A stretch of DNA of 64,000 bases from Nostoc sp. UCD121 (GCF_014222285.1 NZ_JACKZS010000003.1:42739-106738), one strand, 5' to 3'. Shown: positions 20,589-29,329, counted from the stretch's first letter. The notes: generated by a model from the sequence alone, not told the origin. Program-made: numbers and translations.

Positions 20589-21356
20589 TCAAAACTTGTA
20601 AGTCAAAACCTGAATTTCACTCTTTTCTGGCAATTTACCAGGGTTAATGGAAACACTATCTCCATTGCTACGCCGCACTGTCGTACCTTGCATTAAGGTC
20701 AAAAAATCATCAAGTGGTGAAATATCGCACTTAGCAGCATCAGCCGCCTGTGTCCGGTAATGGGTCGGAATCACCAGCTTGGGATTTAATACTTGAATAG
20801 CCTGCTTTGCTTCTTGAGCATTGTAGGCTTTTGCGCTGCCTCCCACCGGAATGAATAATACATCGGGTCGTCCCATCAAGATTTTTTGCTCAATGGAAAT
20901 GGGTGCAGCGGCTCCCCCTAAGTGTAAGATATTAATCCCGCCCTGCTTCCAACTCCAAGCAGTATTTGAGCCAAATTGCTTACCACCTTTGCGATCGTGG
21001 TCTATGGCAATTCCTTGGAACTTAATACCTTTAAACTCATAAACTCCTGGTTCGTAGATGAGTTTTGCATTTCCCGGTAGTACGTCCACCGCACCTTCAT
21101 CCAGCAATTGACTGCTAATCAGTACCAAATCTGCTGCAACTTTTGGTACTCGATATTTAGCAGTACAGCCAACCGCCCGAAATGGATTGACGAGAATTTT
21201 CGCACCACCACCAGTAAAAAGAAAGCAAGTATGACCCAACCACTGAACTGATAAACCGCTAGATTGTGCGTCAGCTTGAGATTTAGAACCCAAGGTAGTA
21301 ACTAAAGCTGTGGCCAACCCCGCCCCAGCATAGCCCATCAACTGTCGTCGTTTCAT
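20589..21356 (-). CDS. Metallo-beta-lactamase-fold protein lacking HxHxDH, exported
   Basis: Residues 1-30 look like a Tat or Sec signal (MKRRQLMGYAGAG, ending ADAQ). The body follows the UlaG-like MBL fold: WLGHTCFLF near 40, AADLVLISSQLLDEG near 78, HLGGAAAP near 147 and VIPTHYRTQ near 197. Where active members have HxHxDH, this protein has SSQLLDEG, so the main Zn site is missing. An active enzyme is doubtful; the family may be a structural derivative. Its start is 3 bp after the trpG stop, so they are probably co-transcribed. Confidence 0.8.
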   Translation of the reverse strand: MKRRQLMGYAGAGLATALVTTLGSKSQADAQSSGLSVQWLGHTCFLFTGGGAKILVNPFRAVGCTAKYRVPKVAADLVLISSQLLDEGAVDVLPGNAKLIYEPGVYEFKGIKFQGIAIDHDRKGGKQFGSNTAWSWKQGGINILHLGGAAAPISIEQKILMGRPDVLFIPVGGSAKAYNAQEAKQAIQVLNPKLVIPTHYRTQAADAAKCDISPLDDFLTLMQGTTVRRSNGDSVSINPGKLPEKSEIQVLTYKF

Positions 21357-21359
21357 TAA

Positions 21360-21959
21360 TTATGCTCTTGACTGTAACTGTTCGAGAAAATTTCGTAATA
21401 ACTGTTTTCCTGAAGATGTCAGGACACTCTCTGGGTGAAACTGGACACCCTGAATGTGAGGATAGTTCCGGTGTCGCACTCCCATGATGGTGTTATCTTC
21501 AACCCAAGCGGTGATTTCCAACACATCTGGGCAAGTCTCACGTTCGATTACCAAACTATGATACCTAGTGGCGATGAGAGGATTTTCTAATCCCCGAAAA
21601 ACCCCCACCCCAGTGTGAGATACCTGAGAGGTTTTGCCATGCATCAACTCTGGAGCAGGAATTATTTTACCACCGAATACTTGACCGATGCTTTGATGTC
21701 CCAAACAGACACCTAAAATTGGCAAATCTTGTCCTAGCTGTTCAATCAATTCTAAGGATATACCCGCATCTTCCGGGCGGCCAGGCCCAGGAGAAATAAC
21801 TACGGCTTCCGGCTTTAATGCCCGAATCTCATCTATGGATATCTTGTCGTTACGAAAAACTTTAATATCATTTGCTACTGAGAATTCTGCTGCTAATTCT
21901 CCCAGATATTGCACTAAGTTATATGTAAAACTGTCGTAATTGTCGATAACTATAATCAA
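21360..21959 (-). CDS. trpG: Anthranilate/aminodeoxychorismate synthase glutamine amidotransferase subunit
   Basis: Class I glutamine amidotransferase of 199 residues. The nucleophile Cys is in GVCLGHQSIGQ near 83, and the His-Glu pair in QFHPESVLT near 172-174. PGPGRPEDAG near 57 forms the oxyanion region. The family serves TrpE (anthranilate) or PabB (aminodeoxychorismate), and one subunit often serves both. It supplies ammonia from Gln. Followed directly by the MBL-fold gene. Confidence 0.92.
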   Translation of the reverse strand: MIIVIDNYDSFTYNLVQYLGELAAEFSVANDIKVFRNDKISIDEIRALKPEAVVISPGPGRPEDAGISLELIEQLGQDLPILGVCLGHQSIGQVFGGKIIPAPELMHGKTSQVSHTGVGVFRGLENPLIATRYHSLVIERETCPDVLEITAWVEDNTIMGVRHRNYPHIQGVQFHPESVLTSSGKQLLRNFLEQLQSRA

Positions 21960-22002
21960 AGCTTATCACTCCTGGTTTTTAGCTCTTATCAGATTACTGA
22001 TA

Positions 22003-22130
22003 CTAAGTAGGTTGGCGAAATTAAAGCTAACTGGCTAAGGCTGTCATTTGTCCTTTGCCATTGGTCATTAGTAAGGGTTTTAAGCCTATTTACGTTTCTT
22101 AATATACTTAGTTTTTTTCACGCTAACTTA
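22003..22130 (+). repeat. About 125-bp dispersed repeat, copy B
   Basis: Begins TAAGTAGGTTGGCG, contains GGCTGTCATTTGTCCTTTG and ends GCTAACTT; it aligns with 9355-9478. It separates dgkA from trpG. Confidence 0.6.
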
Positions 22131-22289
22131 TCTTATATATTGTTCACTAGATATAAAAATAACGCTAACGTAGACACATAAATATGAAGCGGCTACTTTA
22201 TAACAAGCCACTTCTTAAATTTTTAATTTCTTATAATGTCTTCTCTACAGTGAATTGGGTAGAGTGCGATCCTCTTACCAAGTCACTTG

Positions 22290-22318
22290 GCGATGCCTGG
22301 GTTTGGCTACGCCTACGC
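22290..22318 (+). repeat. Dispersed repeat, diverged copy
   Basis: GCGATGCCTGGG then TTTGGCTACGCCTACGC, sharing the core of 15735-15763. It is intergenic, just beyond the dgkA stop. Confidence 0.6.
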
Positions 22319-22328
22319 AAATCATTAT

Positions 22329-22784
22329 TTACAAAGTGGATATAATTAACCTTACCAGAGGAGGGAGCAATAGCGTACCAGCTACCAGCACCGCTACTAA
22401 AGCAGAGACAAGAACTGCACCAGCTGCACAATCTTTAGCGATTTTTGCCAATTCATGATATGTCTGCTTAACGGTTAAGTCCACAAGAGACTCGATCGCT
22501 GTATTTAGTAATTCTAATGCCAAAACTAAACCACTAGTTATACCAATTACCGCTATTTCCACAGCTTGCAGGTGCAAAAATACGCTTAAACCGATAGCTA
22601 AAGCACAAACGCTTACGTGGATGCGAAAATTACGTTGAGTTTGAAAACTATAGCTGATTCCAGCCCAGGCATATTTAAAACTAACAAATAAATTAGAGGC
22701 TACTTTCCAGGAAAATTCCCGTTCGTTAGACACCAGTGTTTGTAACGAGGTAGGCGTTGGTGATGAAGAAATTTTTGGGGACAT
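22329..22784 (-). CDS. dgkA: Diacylglycerol kinase family protein
   Basis: After a 40-residue polar N-terminus, residues 40-151 match the DgkA/undecaprenol kinase fold: SFKYAWAGISYSFQTQRNFRIH, three membrane helices, and the catalytic segment ELLNTAIESLVDL near 92 with its Glu and Asn. It phosphorylates a lipid alcohol (diacylglycerol or undecaprenol) at the inner membrane. Downstream of ybeY in the same direction, a conserved bacterial pairing. The N-terminal extension is common in cyanobacteria. Confidence 0.9.
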   Translation of the reverse strand: MSPKISSSPTPTSLQTLVSNEREFSWKVASNLFVSFKYAWAGISYSFQTQRNFRIHVSVCALAIGLSVFLHLQAVEIAVIGITSGLVLALELLNTAIESLVDLTVKQTYHELAKIAKDCAAGAVLVSALVAVLVAGTLLLPPLVRLIISTL

Positions 22785-22935
22785 AGACTTAAAAATACAA
22801 AAATAGAGTTGCTACAGTGGGAATATTCGCCGATCTTAATGGCAGAATTAACTTTGAGGCAATCTTTAAGCAAATTTGCACAGAAGTATTATAAAAGTAT
22901 TACCCAAAATTAACATTAAGAACACATAACTACTG

Positions 22936-23469
22936 CTATTCCATGTCAATAGCAATACCTGTTGCGTTCAGCAATCTTACTTGCTGTTTTAACATTCGCC
23001 CCAAACTTTCTTCATCAGGATGATCCCAGCCCAACAGGTGTAATAAACCGTGGGATGCTAACCAAGCTAGTTCGGTTGGTAAGCTATGTTCCTGCTGTTT
23101 CGCTTGGCGCTGTGCTGTATCTACAGACACGATAATATCACCTAAGTATAATGGTACAGATGCAAGCATTTCTTTGCTTTGCGGAAAATCCACTTCTAAA
23201 GCAGCAAAAGCTAAAACGTCTGTAGGCTTATCTTGTTGACGATACTGAGCATTCAGTTCTTGAATTTGCGAGTCATCTGTCAAACGCAGCCCAATTTCAT
23301 AACTTGGCGCTGGCGGAATTTGAGGTTGAAGTATTTCCAACCACTGATTGAACCAATTTTCCCAAGTTTCAGGAGGAATTCGAGTATCAGTGTCAACAAT
23401 TTTTACAGATGTTGTCAGGGACAAATCGTAAAAAGAATCCTCCACATATAGTTCAACGCTCAGGGGCAC
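22936..23469 (-). CDS. ybeY: Endoribonuclease YbeY (16S rRNA maturation factor)
   Basis: The Zn motif HGLLHLLGWDH near residue 140-150 matches HGxLHLxGYDH. Upstream LNAQYRQQDKPTDVLAFA near 74 is the family core. At 177 residues it has a short N-terminal extension. It acts in rRNA processing and ribosome quality control. The start is GTG, preceded by AAGGAG; an ATG two bases upstream is out of frame. It starts the minus-strand series ybeY-dgkA-trpG-MBL. Confidence 0.92.
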   Translation of the reverse strand: MPLSVELYVEDSFYDLSLTTSVKIVDTDTRIPPETWENWFNQWLEILQPQIPPAPSYEIGLRLTDDSQIQELNAQYRQQDKPTDVLAFAALEVDFPQSKEMLASVPLYLGDIIVSVDTAQRQAKQQEHSLPTELAWLASHGLLHLLGWDHPDEESLGRMLKQQVRLLNATGIAIDME

Positions 23470-23576
23470 ATAGTCTCCTTGTCTGAGGTTTGTTGTTAAG
23501 ACTGTCCTTTGTCATTGGTCATCTGTCGTTTGGAAGATAAATGACTAATGACAACCCTCACCAGTTGCGTAATAGC

Positions 23577-23732
23577 TTAGTGAGTTAGATAAGCAAGACC
23601 AACAAGGAGAGTTAAAAGGCCTACGGCAGTCAATCCAAAATGCTTCAGGGAAGTTGCGCCCTTACGCACCATGTTTCGCATGGCGAGTTTTACGTAGCTA
23701 GGTTGAGGTTCTGTTGAAGGAGAGTTGCTCAT
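23577..23732 (-). CDS. DUF3285 small membrane protein (51 aa)
   Basis: A polar N-terminus (MSNSPSTEPQPSYVKLAMRN), a basic stretch MVRKGATSLKHF and one C-terminal membrane helix (TAVGLLTLLVGLAYL). This matches the DUF3285 family of about 50-60 residues, found in cyanobacteria. The basic segment before the helix predicts the N-terminus in the cytoplasm or stroma. Function unknown. Confidence 0.8.
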   Translation of the reverse strand: MSNSPSTEPQPSYVKLAMRNMVRKGATSLKHFGLTAVGLLTLLVGLAYLTH

Positions 23733-23850
23733 AGTTATTTGTCTACAGACTCTTTTATAACTGTAACAGTTGGTCTGGGATAGAATAGCGATCGCCTGTA
23801 TATTACTCAGAAATTCTCTGAAAACGCCGCAATAAGAGGGAATGTTAGCA

Positions 23851-23876
23851 ATGTCTACGACGGGCTACGCCTACGC
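23851..23876 (+). repeat. Dispersed repeat, intergenic copy
   Basis: ATGTCTACGACGG then GCTACGCCTACGC; it matches 15735-15763 over 26 bp. Confidence 0.65.
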
Positions 23877-23958
23877 GCCAATCTGAAACACTAAAAAATA
23901 AATAACAAGTGCTAAGTAATGTTAAAAACATTACTTAGCACTTGTAAATAATCCCAAA

Positions 23959-25081
23959 TTATGCAGAACTATTTTCTACTAATTTGTTTTCTTGGCGCAA
24001 ATAAGCTTGGATGAATGGATCAAGTTCGCCATTCATCACATCGCCAATCGCCGTTGTTTCTGTATTTGTACGTAAGTCTTTCACCATTTGGTAAGGGTGA
24101 AATACATAGTTACGGATTTGGTTTCCCCAGGAGGCCTCTACCATATCGCCACGAATTTCGGCAATTTCTTGGGCGCGTTGCTCTTTGGCGATGACCAAAA
24201 GTTTTGCTTTGAGACGATTTAGGGCTTTCTCTTTATTTTGCAGCTGCGATCGCTCTTCTGTACAGCGCACGGCAAGACCCGTGGGAAGGTGAACAATCCG
24301 CACCGCAGTTTCTACTTTGTTGACGTTTTGCCCACCTTTACCACCAGAGCGAGTTGTGGTGATATCCAAATCTTTGTCTGGAATATCCAATTGCACAGAG
24401 TTATCAATCTGCGGCATCACTTCCACCCCTGCAAAACTGGTTTGCCGCTTGCCGTTGGCATTAAAAGGTGAAATCCGTACTAAGCGATGAGTACCCATCT
24501 CTGAACGCAAGTAACCATAAGCATAGCGGCCGGTAATTTCTAGGGTTGCCGATTTAATTCCGGCTTCATCACCCTCCGACTCTTCAGCTAAAGTTACCTT
24601 ATAGCCGTGAGCTTCGCCCCAACGGGTGTACATCCGCATCAGCATAAATGCCCAGTCTTGAGCATCAGTGCCACCAGCACCAGCACTAATCGTCAGTACA
24701 GCACCTTCCGCATCATAGGGGCCGGAAAGTAACTGTTGTAACTCCCACTGATCCAGGTCACGATTCAGTTTAGTGATTGTAGATTCCGCTTCTTGGAGTA
24801 GTGCCTCATCGGTTTCTAACTCCAACAATTCAACAACTGCCCTAGTATCTTCCAGATTAGCGTGCCAGCGATCGTATTGCTCGATGTGGGCTTTCAGTTC
24901 GGTGAGTTCTTGTAGGGTTTGTTGCGCTTCAGTTTGATTACCCCAAAATTCTGGCTGTGCTGATATCTTTTCCAGGTCTTGAATTTTGGCTGCCAGTGCA
25001 GGTACGTCAAAGATACTCCTGGGTTTTACCCAGGCGGCCAGACAACGTTTCGATTTCGCGTTTGAGTTCTAGGACATCCAT
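23959..25081 (-). CDS. prfB: Peptide chain release factor 2 with programmed +1 frameshift
   Basis: Translation starts at ATG 25081, runs 24 codons to an in-frame TGA at 25009-25007, and continues after a +1 shift from GAC at 25008, giving 373 residues. SPF (stop-codon recognition of UGA/UAA) is in RISPFNANG, and the catalytic GGQ is in [11 protein letters not shown]. The long frame alone would start at 24828 and lose the N-terminal helices, so the joined form is the real protein. RF2 frameshifting is autoregulatory: low RF2 favours the shift. Confidence 0.95.
25006..25012 (-). promoter_or_regulatory. prfB +1 recoding site CTTTGAC
   Basis: On the minus strand the context is CAG GAG TAT CTT TGA C. 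It keeps the canonical slippery CTT, the TGA stop with following C, and an internal Shine-Dalgarno-like AGGAG just upstream. Confidence 0.93.
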
Positions 25082-25199
25082 AATGCTTGCTGAATGATAG
25101 ATAGAGCGCTTTGGATTAGAAAATTGCTCTTTTTATGTTTCTTGATTTTAGCTGTAGTTGGGCAAATTTTTTCTGCACAACTTGTATAGGTTACAAAAG

Positions 25200-26352
25200 T
25201 TACTTGAAATTATCAAGCACTTCCTTATCCCCTGAACTAGTGAGATATAGCTGTTGCAGATAGGCTTTGATAAACAAGTCAATTTTACCGTCCAAAACCT
25301 CTGCCGCCGCAGGTCTTTCTACATTGGTACGTAAATCTTTCACCAAGGTGTAAGGATGCAAGATATATTCACGGATGAGCTTGTTGGATAGAGACTTTAT
25401 CTGTCGGTGTTGAATTTTGTCAATCTCAACACCTTGGGCTAGTGCGTAGGCGTAGCCAGCCGTAGGCATCGCAAACAATTTACTCTTGAGAATAGCTAAG
25501 GCTTTCTCTTTGTTTTGCATCAGACTGCGCTGTTGATCGCAAAATACACTAATTCCTGTAGGAATGTGAAACACCCGCACCCATGTTTCTGGGCGGTTGA
25601 CACTTCCCCGATGGCGATACCAAGTTATTTCTAAATGCTTCTCTGGAATCTCCCACTCAACGGACTCACCCAATATTGGAATAACTTCTACACTAGCCAA
25701 ACTCGTCTGCAAGCTGTTAATAACATCGAAGGGCGATATTTGCTGTAGTTGATGTGTGCCTGTTTCTGATTTGAGGTAGCCGTATGCATAACGTGTTGTA
25801 ATTTCTAAAGTTGCATACTTAATTCCGGCCTCATTCCCATCAGAAATCTCTACTACATCCAATTGGTAATTGTGGCTTTTTGCCCAACGCCAGTACATTT
25901 GCAGCAACATATATGCCCAATATTCAGCATCTACACCACCAACCCCAGCAGTTATAGTGATAAATGCACCTTTTTTATCTTCGAGGCCAGACAATAATTG
26001 TCGTATTTCTGCTGTTTCGAGTTCTTGTTGGAGTTGGGTAAGGTTGCTTTGCACCTCTTGCCACAATTGCTCATCAGCTGATAATTCCAGCAATTCCAAC
26101 GCAGCCTTGATATCTTCTAGAATCGAACACCAGCGCTGATATTGCTGATGCTTGTAGAATATGGAGTATTCAATTTCTTGAAGTACTTCATAAGCACGGG
26201 TTGGATTATTCCAAAAATCTGGTTGAGCAATTACTTGATGTAAGTATTGAATTCTTGCAGTCAAATATTGGAGGTCAAAGACAGTCCTCAGCCTTAGCCA
26301 AGATATTAGACAACCTTTCTACCTCGATTTTGATATTTAAGAGTTCAAGCAT
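25200..26352 (-). CDS. RF2 paralogue without GGQ, with its own +1 frameshift site
   Basis: ATG 26352 opens 25 codons ending at TGA 26277-26275; a +1 shift to GAC at 26276 continues to 25200, giving 383 residues. The N-terminus (MLELLNIKIEVERLSNIL) aligns with that of prfB, and SPF is kept in QISPFDVIN. In the catalytic loop prfB has [11 protein letters not shown] and this protein has R-HRGS-VN, so GGQ is deleted along with four residues of length. It therefore cannot release peptides in the usual way. Downstream, LREYILHPYTLVKDLRTN is conserved. A dispersed repeat adds MPTAGYAYA. Plastid PrfB3, also an RF2 derivative without GGQ, binds mRNA; a comparable role is speculative. Confidence 0.85.
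25444..25472 (-). repeat. Dispersed repeat in frame within the RF2 paralogue
   Basis: On the minus strand GCGATGCCTACGG then CTGGCTACGCCTACGC, translated as AMPTAGYAYA. The neighbouring prfB lacks these residues, and the paralogue is about six residues longer there. Confidence 0.7.
26274..26280 (-). promoter_or_regulatory. Recoding site CTTTGAC in the RF2 paralogue
   Basis: The context is GCT GAG GAC TGT CTT TGA C, with an upstream GAGGA as internal Shine-Dalgarno-like element. The shift restores the frame exactly as in prfB. Confidence 0.85.
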
Positions 26353-26386
26353 AGTTTTGTTCACTTGAGGCTTAACTTAGTTCACT

Positions 26387-26457
26387 ATAACGCGATGTGC
26401 GACTTATTGTTTCGTTATACAAGTTTGGTGTATGAACGATTGAAAAGAAAATTCCCA
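26387..26457 (-). repeat. 71-bp repeat upstream of the RF2 paralogue
   Basis: It matches 29099-29169 at 67 of 71 positions in the same orientation. It lies 35 bp upstream of the paralogue's ATG, a position suited to a promoter, and also directly after the haemagglutinin gene. Confidence 0.75.
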
Positions 26458-26532
26458 CAATCCTCACTGGAGCGAGAAAATCGTTGCCAGTGACCCAAAA
26501 TAGTATTATTTCTAACACTATTAGGGTTGTAA

Positions 26533-29043
26533 CTAAGTTTTGGGAACAGCTGCACAAGTTAAGGATGATTGCACCTGAGTAGGATATTTATCTGCAATTA
26601 ACTCAATTTTGCCCTGAGCGTTACGATGCCAAGAAGAAGCTTGCACAAGAAGTTGTGGCGATTTAGGTATTTGTGCTTGTACTGACTGGGTTTGACGGAA
26701 TGCAGAGATATCGCGGGTATCCGACCAAGTGCGATCGCTCCTCACTTCTTGCATAGGATTTTGCGGTATCCCACCCCTACCGGTGGCGACAAAACTACTC
26801 TCCTGATTACCTGCACAACCTGTAGCAATTTGCTGTGATGGATCAGTGACATTTGCAGGTAGTTTTACTAAACCAGAATTGGAGTCAACACCAAAATTGT
26901 TAATATCAACTGTACCGTTAACACCAAATTGGGAACTGGCAGTGATGTCGTTTTCTATTGTCAGTTGAGGACGATATTGAAGACCGAAAATACCTTGAGT
27001 AGTGATGTTAATATTGCCACCTCGACCTTGAACTGCATTGGCAATGATGTCGCTATTTTCTAAACCAACAATCACAGGTGAGTTAATTGACAAATTACCA
27101 CCATTTCCATAGCCCACAGCAGTAGCTGAAATGGCACTATTGTGACGCATCAATAAATAATCTTGCAAGTCTAATCTGACATCTCCACCATTGCCAGAAG
27201 CGGTTGATGCGCTGATGCTACCTTGATTGTCGAGAAAAATCGAGTTGGCATTAATTCGTACATCTCCGCCTTTGCCAGGGCCATCATTTGTGACGCTAAC
27301 CACTCCTCCATTTATGAGGCGTAATGATGGTGTGTTAATTATTACAGAACCTGAATTGCCAGTAGGAAGGGCTGGTAGTTCAAATGCAGCTTGAATAGCT
27401 GGGCTGAGAATCTCAGCGTTGGAAAAGACGCGAGAGACTGTCCCAGCAGCATTACCCTGAGTAACACGACCCTCAACATATATGGACTCTGAAGCTTTAA
27501 TTTCCACACTACCGGCTGAACCTGTTGCTAAGGTAGAAGACCCAAGAGATGCACCGCCTTGAATCACTAATTTAGATGTGTTGATGACTGTGCTATTAGC
27601 ATTACCAGAACCCTGAGTAATCGTAGATAGCGAACTTTCTGAAAATGCCATAGGATTGTAACCCGCAATTCCGATTAGATTTGTTGCATTAACTTGTATT
27701 TTGCCAGTCTGTCCAGAGCTAACAGCCACAGAACTAATTGCACCAGAATCCAGAATGCTGAGATTATCCGTGGATACCGTTATGTTCCCTGCATTGCCGC
27801 TATTTAATGAAAATGTGATAATCGCAGTATAAACCGCTGGATTAGCACTGTTAAAGCCTCTGATATCGGTTGTGCTACCCACATTCGTGATAATGTTTCC
27901 ACCAGATGTTTGAGTCCGGGTTCTAGTGACAATTCTTGCTCCATCCTGGAGGGATAGCTGGGCAGCTGAGACAGAAATATCTCCTACTTTACCTGTGCCG
28001 AAATTGTTGATTTGGAGGAAACTTCCTAATTCACCATTGGCTGTGTTCCCCATCAAGTTGAGGGAACCTGTGGCATTGACCGTAATTCCCCCAGACTCTT
28101 TTATTCCCAAGTTTTGGAGCAAAACAGCAGAACCCTCAGTTAAGCTGATGTTTTGTCCTTGGATTTGGATTGAGCCATTGTAACCAGTAGCATTGAGCAG
28201 TGATTGTTCTGCCAGATGAACATCGTCCAATTTCAACACAGTGGAGTAATCTGGTACCCAACCCGTAGGAGTGGCATTTAGTCCAACTAGCCCAGTGCTT
28301 ACACTACCAATTTCTATATGTCCGCTGCTCTTGGTGGAAGCAACGCCACCGTAGAAGTTTATACCACCACCAATCAATGCCAGTGTATGATTTTCCCCAA
28401 CTTGTAATCCGGGGGGACTTTTGCTCGCATTAGCTGTACCAAAGCCAGTACTATCTGTCAACTGGTTTTGATTTCCCTGAACTGTAATGCTACCAGGATT
28501 TTGTCCCATCTGTAAACCCACAGGTACGTTCATTGTTAACAGAGGTGGGCTGGAAGCGTTCACAGCACTAAACTCTACCCCATCAGCAAACTTAATACTA
28601 TTGGCTGTTGTCGCAACAAATGACCCACCGATATTCAGGCTGGCATTTGGCCCGAATGCAATGCCGTTGGGATTCATCAAAAATAAACTGACTGGGTTAT
28701 TGCTATTGAGAGTGCGAATCAACCCATCTATATTAGATACATTGCCACCTGTAACTCGACTAAATATCGTTGTAATATTTGGCGTGTTTGTTAAATCAAA
28801 GGTGGCGCTGCCACCCGTTAGTACTGAGAAATTACTGAAACTATGAAATAAATTATTACCTTTATCAATACCATTTAGAATAGAAAAATCATTACCACTG
28901 GTATTGACAATAGTGTTAGTAGTGCTATCCGATGTCACCTGAGCCAAGGTTGGTGATGATATGCCTGAAGTGAAAAATCCAGAGGTCAATGCTGTTAACA
29001 ACAATTGAAACCAGAGATTTGATTCTTTCTCGATAATTCTCAT
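26533..29043 (-). CDS. TpsA-like filamentous haemagglutinin N-terminal domain protein
   Basis: A signal peptide (about 1-35, LLLTALTSGFFTSGIS...LAQ) is followed by the TPS secretion domain (about 40-150) with NLFHSFSNFSV, VTGGNVSNIDGLI and LFLMNPNGIAFGPNASLNIGGSFVATTA. The rest to about 750 is beta-helix-like, rich in Gly, Asn, Ser and Thr, with NI..SG/GG turns. The C-terminal 80 residues contain CAGN and are less repetitive. It is a typical cyanobacterial FHA of 836 residues, shorter than pathogen adhesins. No TpsB (FhaC/ShlB-type) transporter is in the window, so the partner must be elsewhere. The start is ATG 29043; the more upstream TTG is unlikely. Confidence 0.87.
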   Translation of the reverse strand: MRIIEKESNLWFQLLLTALTSGFFTSGISSPTLAQVTSDSTTNTIVNTSGNDFSILNGIDKGNNLFHSFSNFSVLTGGSATFDLTNTPNITTIFSRVTGGNVSNIDGLIRTLNSNNPVSLFLMNPNGIAFGPNASLNIGGSFVATTANSIKFADGVEFSAVNASSPPLLTMNVPVGLQMGQNPGSITVQGNQNQLTDSTGFGTANASKSPPGLQVGENHTLALIGGGINFYGGVASTKSSGHIEIGSVSTGLVGLNATPTGWVPDYSTVLKLDDVHLAEQSLLNATGYNGSIQIQGQNISLTEGSAVLLQNLGIKESGGITVNATGSLNLMGNTANGELGSFLQINNFGTGKVGDISVSAAQLSLQDGARIVTRTRTQTSGGNIITNVGSTTDIRGFNSANPAVYTAIITFSLNSGNAGNITVSTDNLSILDSGAISSVAVSSGQTGKIQVNATNLIGIAGYNPMAFSESSLSTITQGSGNANSTVINTSKLVIQGGASLGSSTLATGSAGSVEIKASESIYVEGRVTQGNAAGTVSRVFSNAEILSPAIQAAFELPALPTGNSGSVIINTPSLRLINGGVVSVTNDGPGKGGDVRINANSIFLDNQGSISASTASGNGGDVRLDLQDYLLMRHNSAISATAVGYGNGGNLSINSPVIVGLENSDIIANAVQGRGGNINITTQGIFGLQYRPQLTIENDITASSQFGVNGTVDINNFGVDSNSGLVKLPANVTDPSQQIATGCAGNQESSFVATGRGGIPQNPMQEVRSDRTWSDTRDISAFRQTQSVQAQIPKSPQLLVQASSWHRNAQGKIELIADKYPTQVQSSLTCAAVPKT

Positions 29044-29098
29044 CACCAATACCTTGATTGAACTCGTTAAAGTTAAAGTTCCCTTAAAGGTATGAAAG

Positions 29099-29235
29099 AT
29101 AACGCAATGTGCGATTTATTGTTTCGTTTCACAAGTTTGGTGTATGAACGATTGAAAAGAAAATTCCCAAATTTTGACCCACTTCAGTTCGACGAACTTG
29201 TTACAGAATATTAAGTCGCACATGGCGTTACATAT
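29099..29235. repeat. Second 71-bp repeat plus an inverted end: possible 137-bp mobile element
   Basis: 29099-29169 matches 26387-26457. At about 29210-29233 the sequence TAAGTCGCACATGGCGTTA is the inverted counterpart of AACGCAATGTGCGATTTA at the left end. Ends with about 18 of 21 matching bases suggest a MITE-like unit lying upstream of the haemagglutinin gene. The copy at 26387 lacks the right end. Confidence 0.6.
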
Positions 29236-29255
29236 ATTACTGTTAAACGGATAAA

Positions 29256-29290
29256 AAAACCGTGGCTGCGAAAAATTTAACCACGGTTTT
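29256..29290 (-). terminator. Intrinsic terminator of the BI-1 gene
   Basis: AAAACCGTGG and CCACGGTTTT form a 10-bp stem with a 15-base loop. On the minus strand a run of T follows, just beyond the BI-1 stop. Confidence 0.8.
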
Positions 29291-29329
29291 ACTTTATAAA
29301 ATTTTACTTTTGTTAGTGCCTACAGACAA

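Noticed and set aside
24828..25081. Treating the prfB TGA as a gene-breaking mutation
   Set aside because: The CTTTGAC site and upstream AGGAG are the known RF2 recoding signal.
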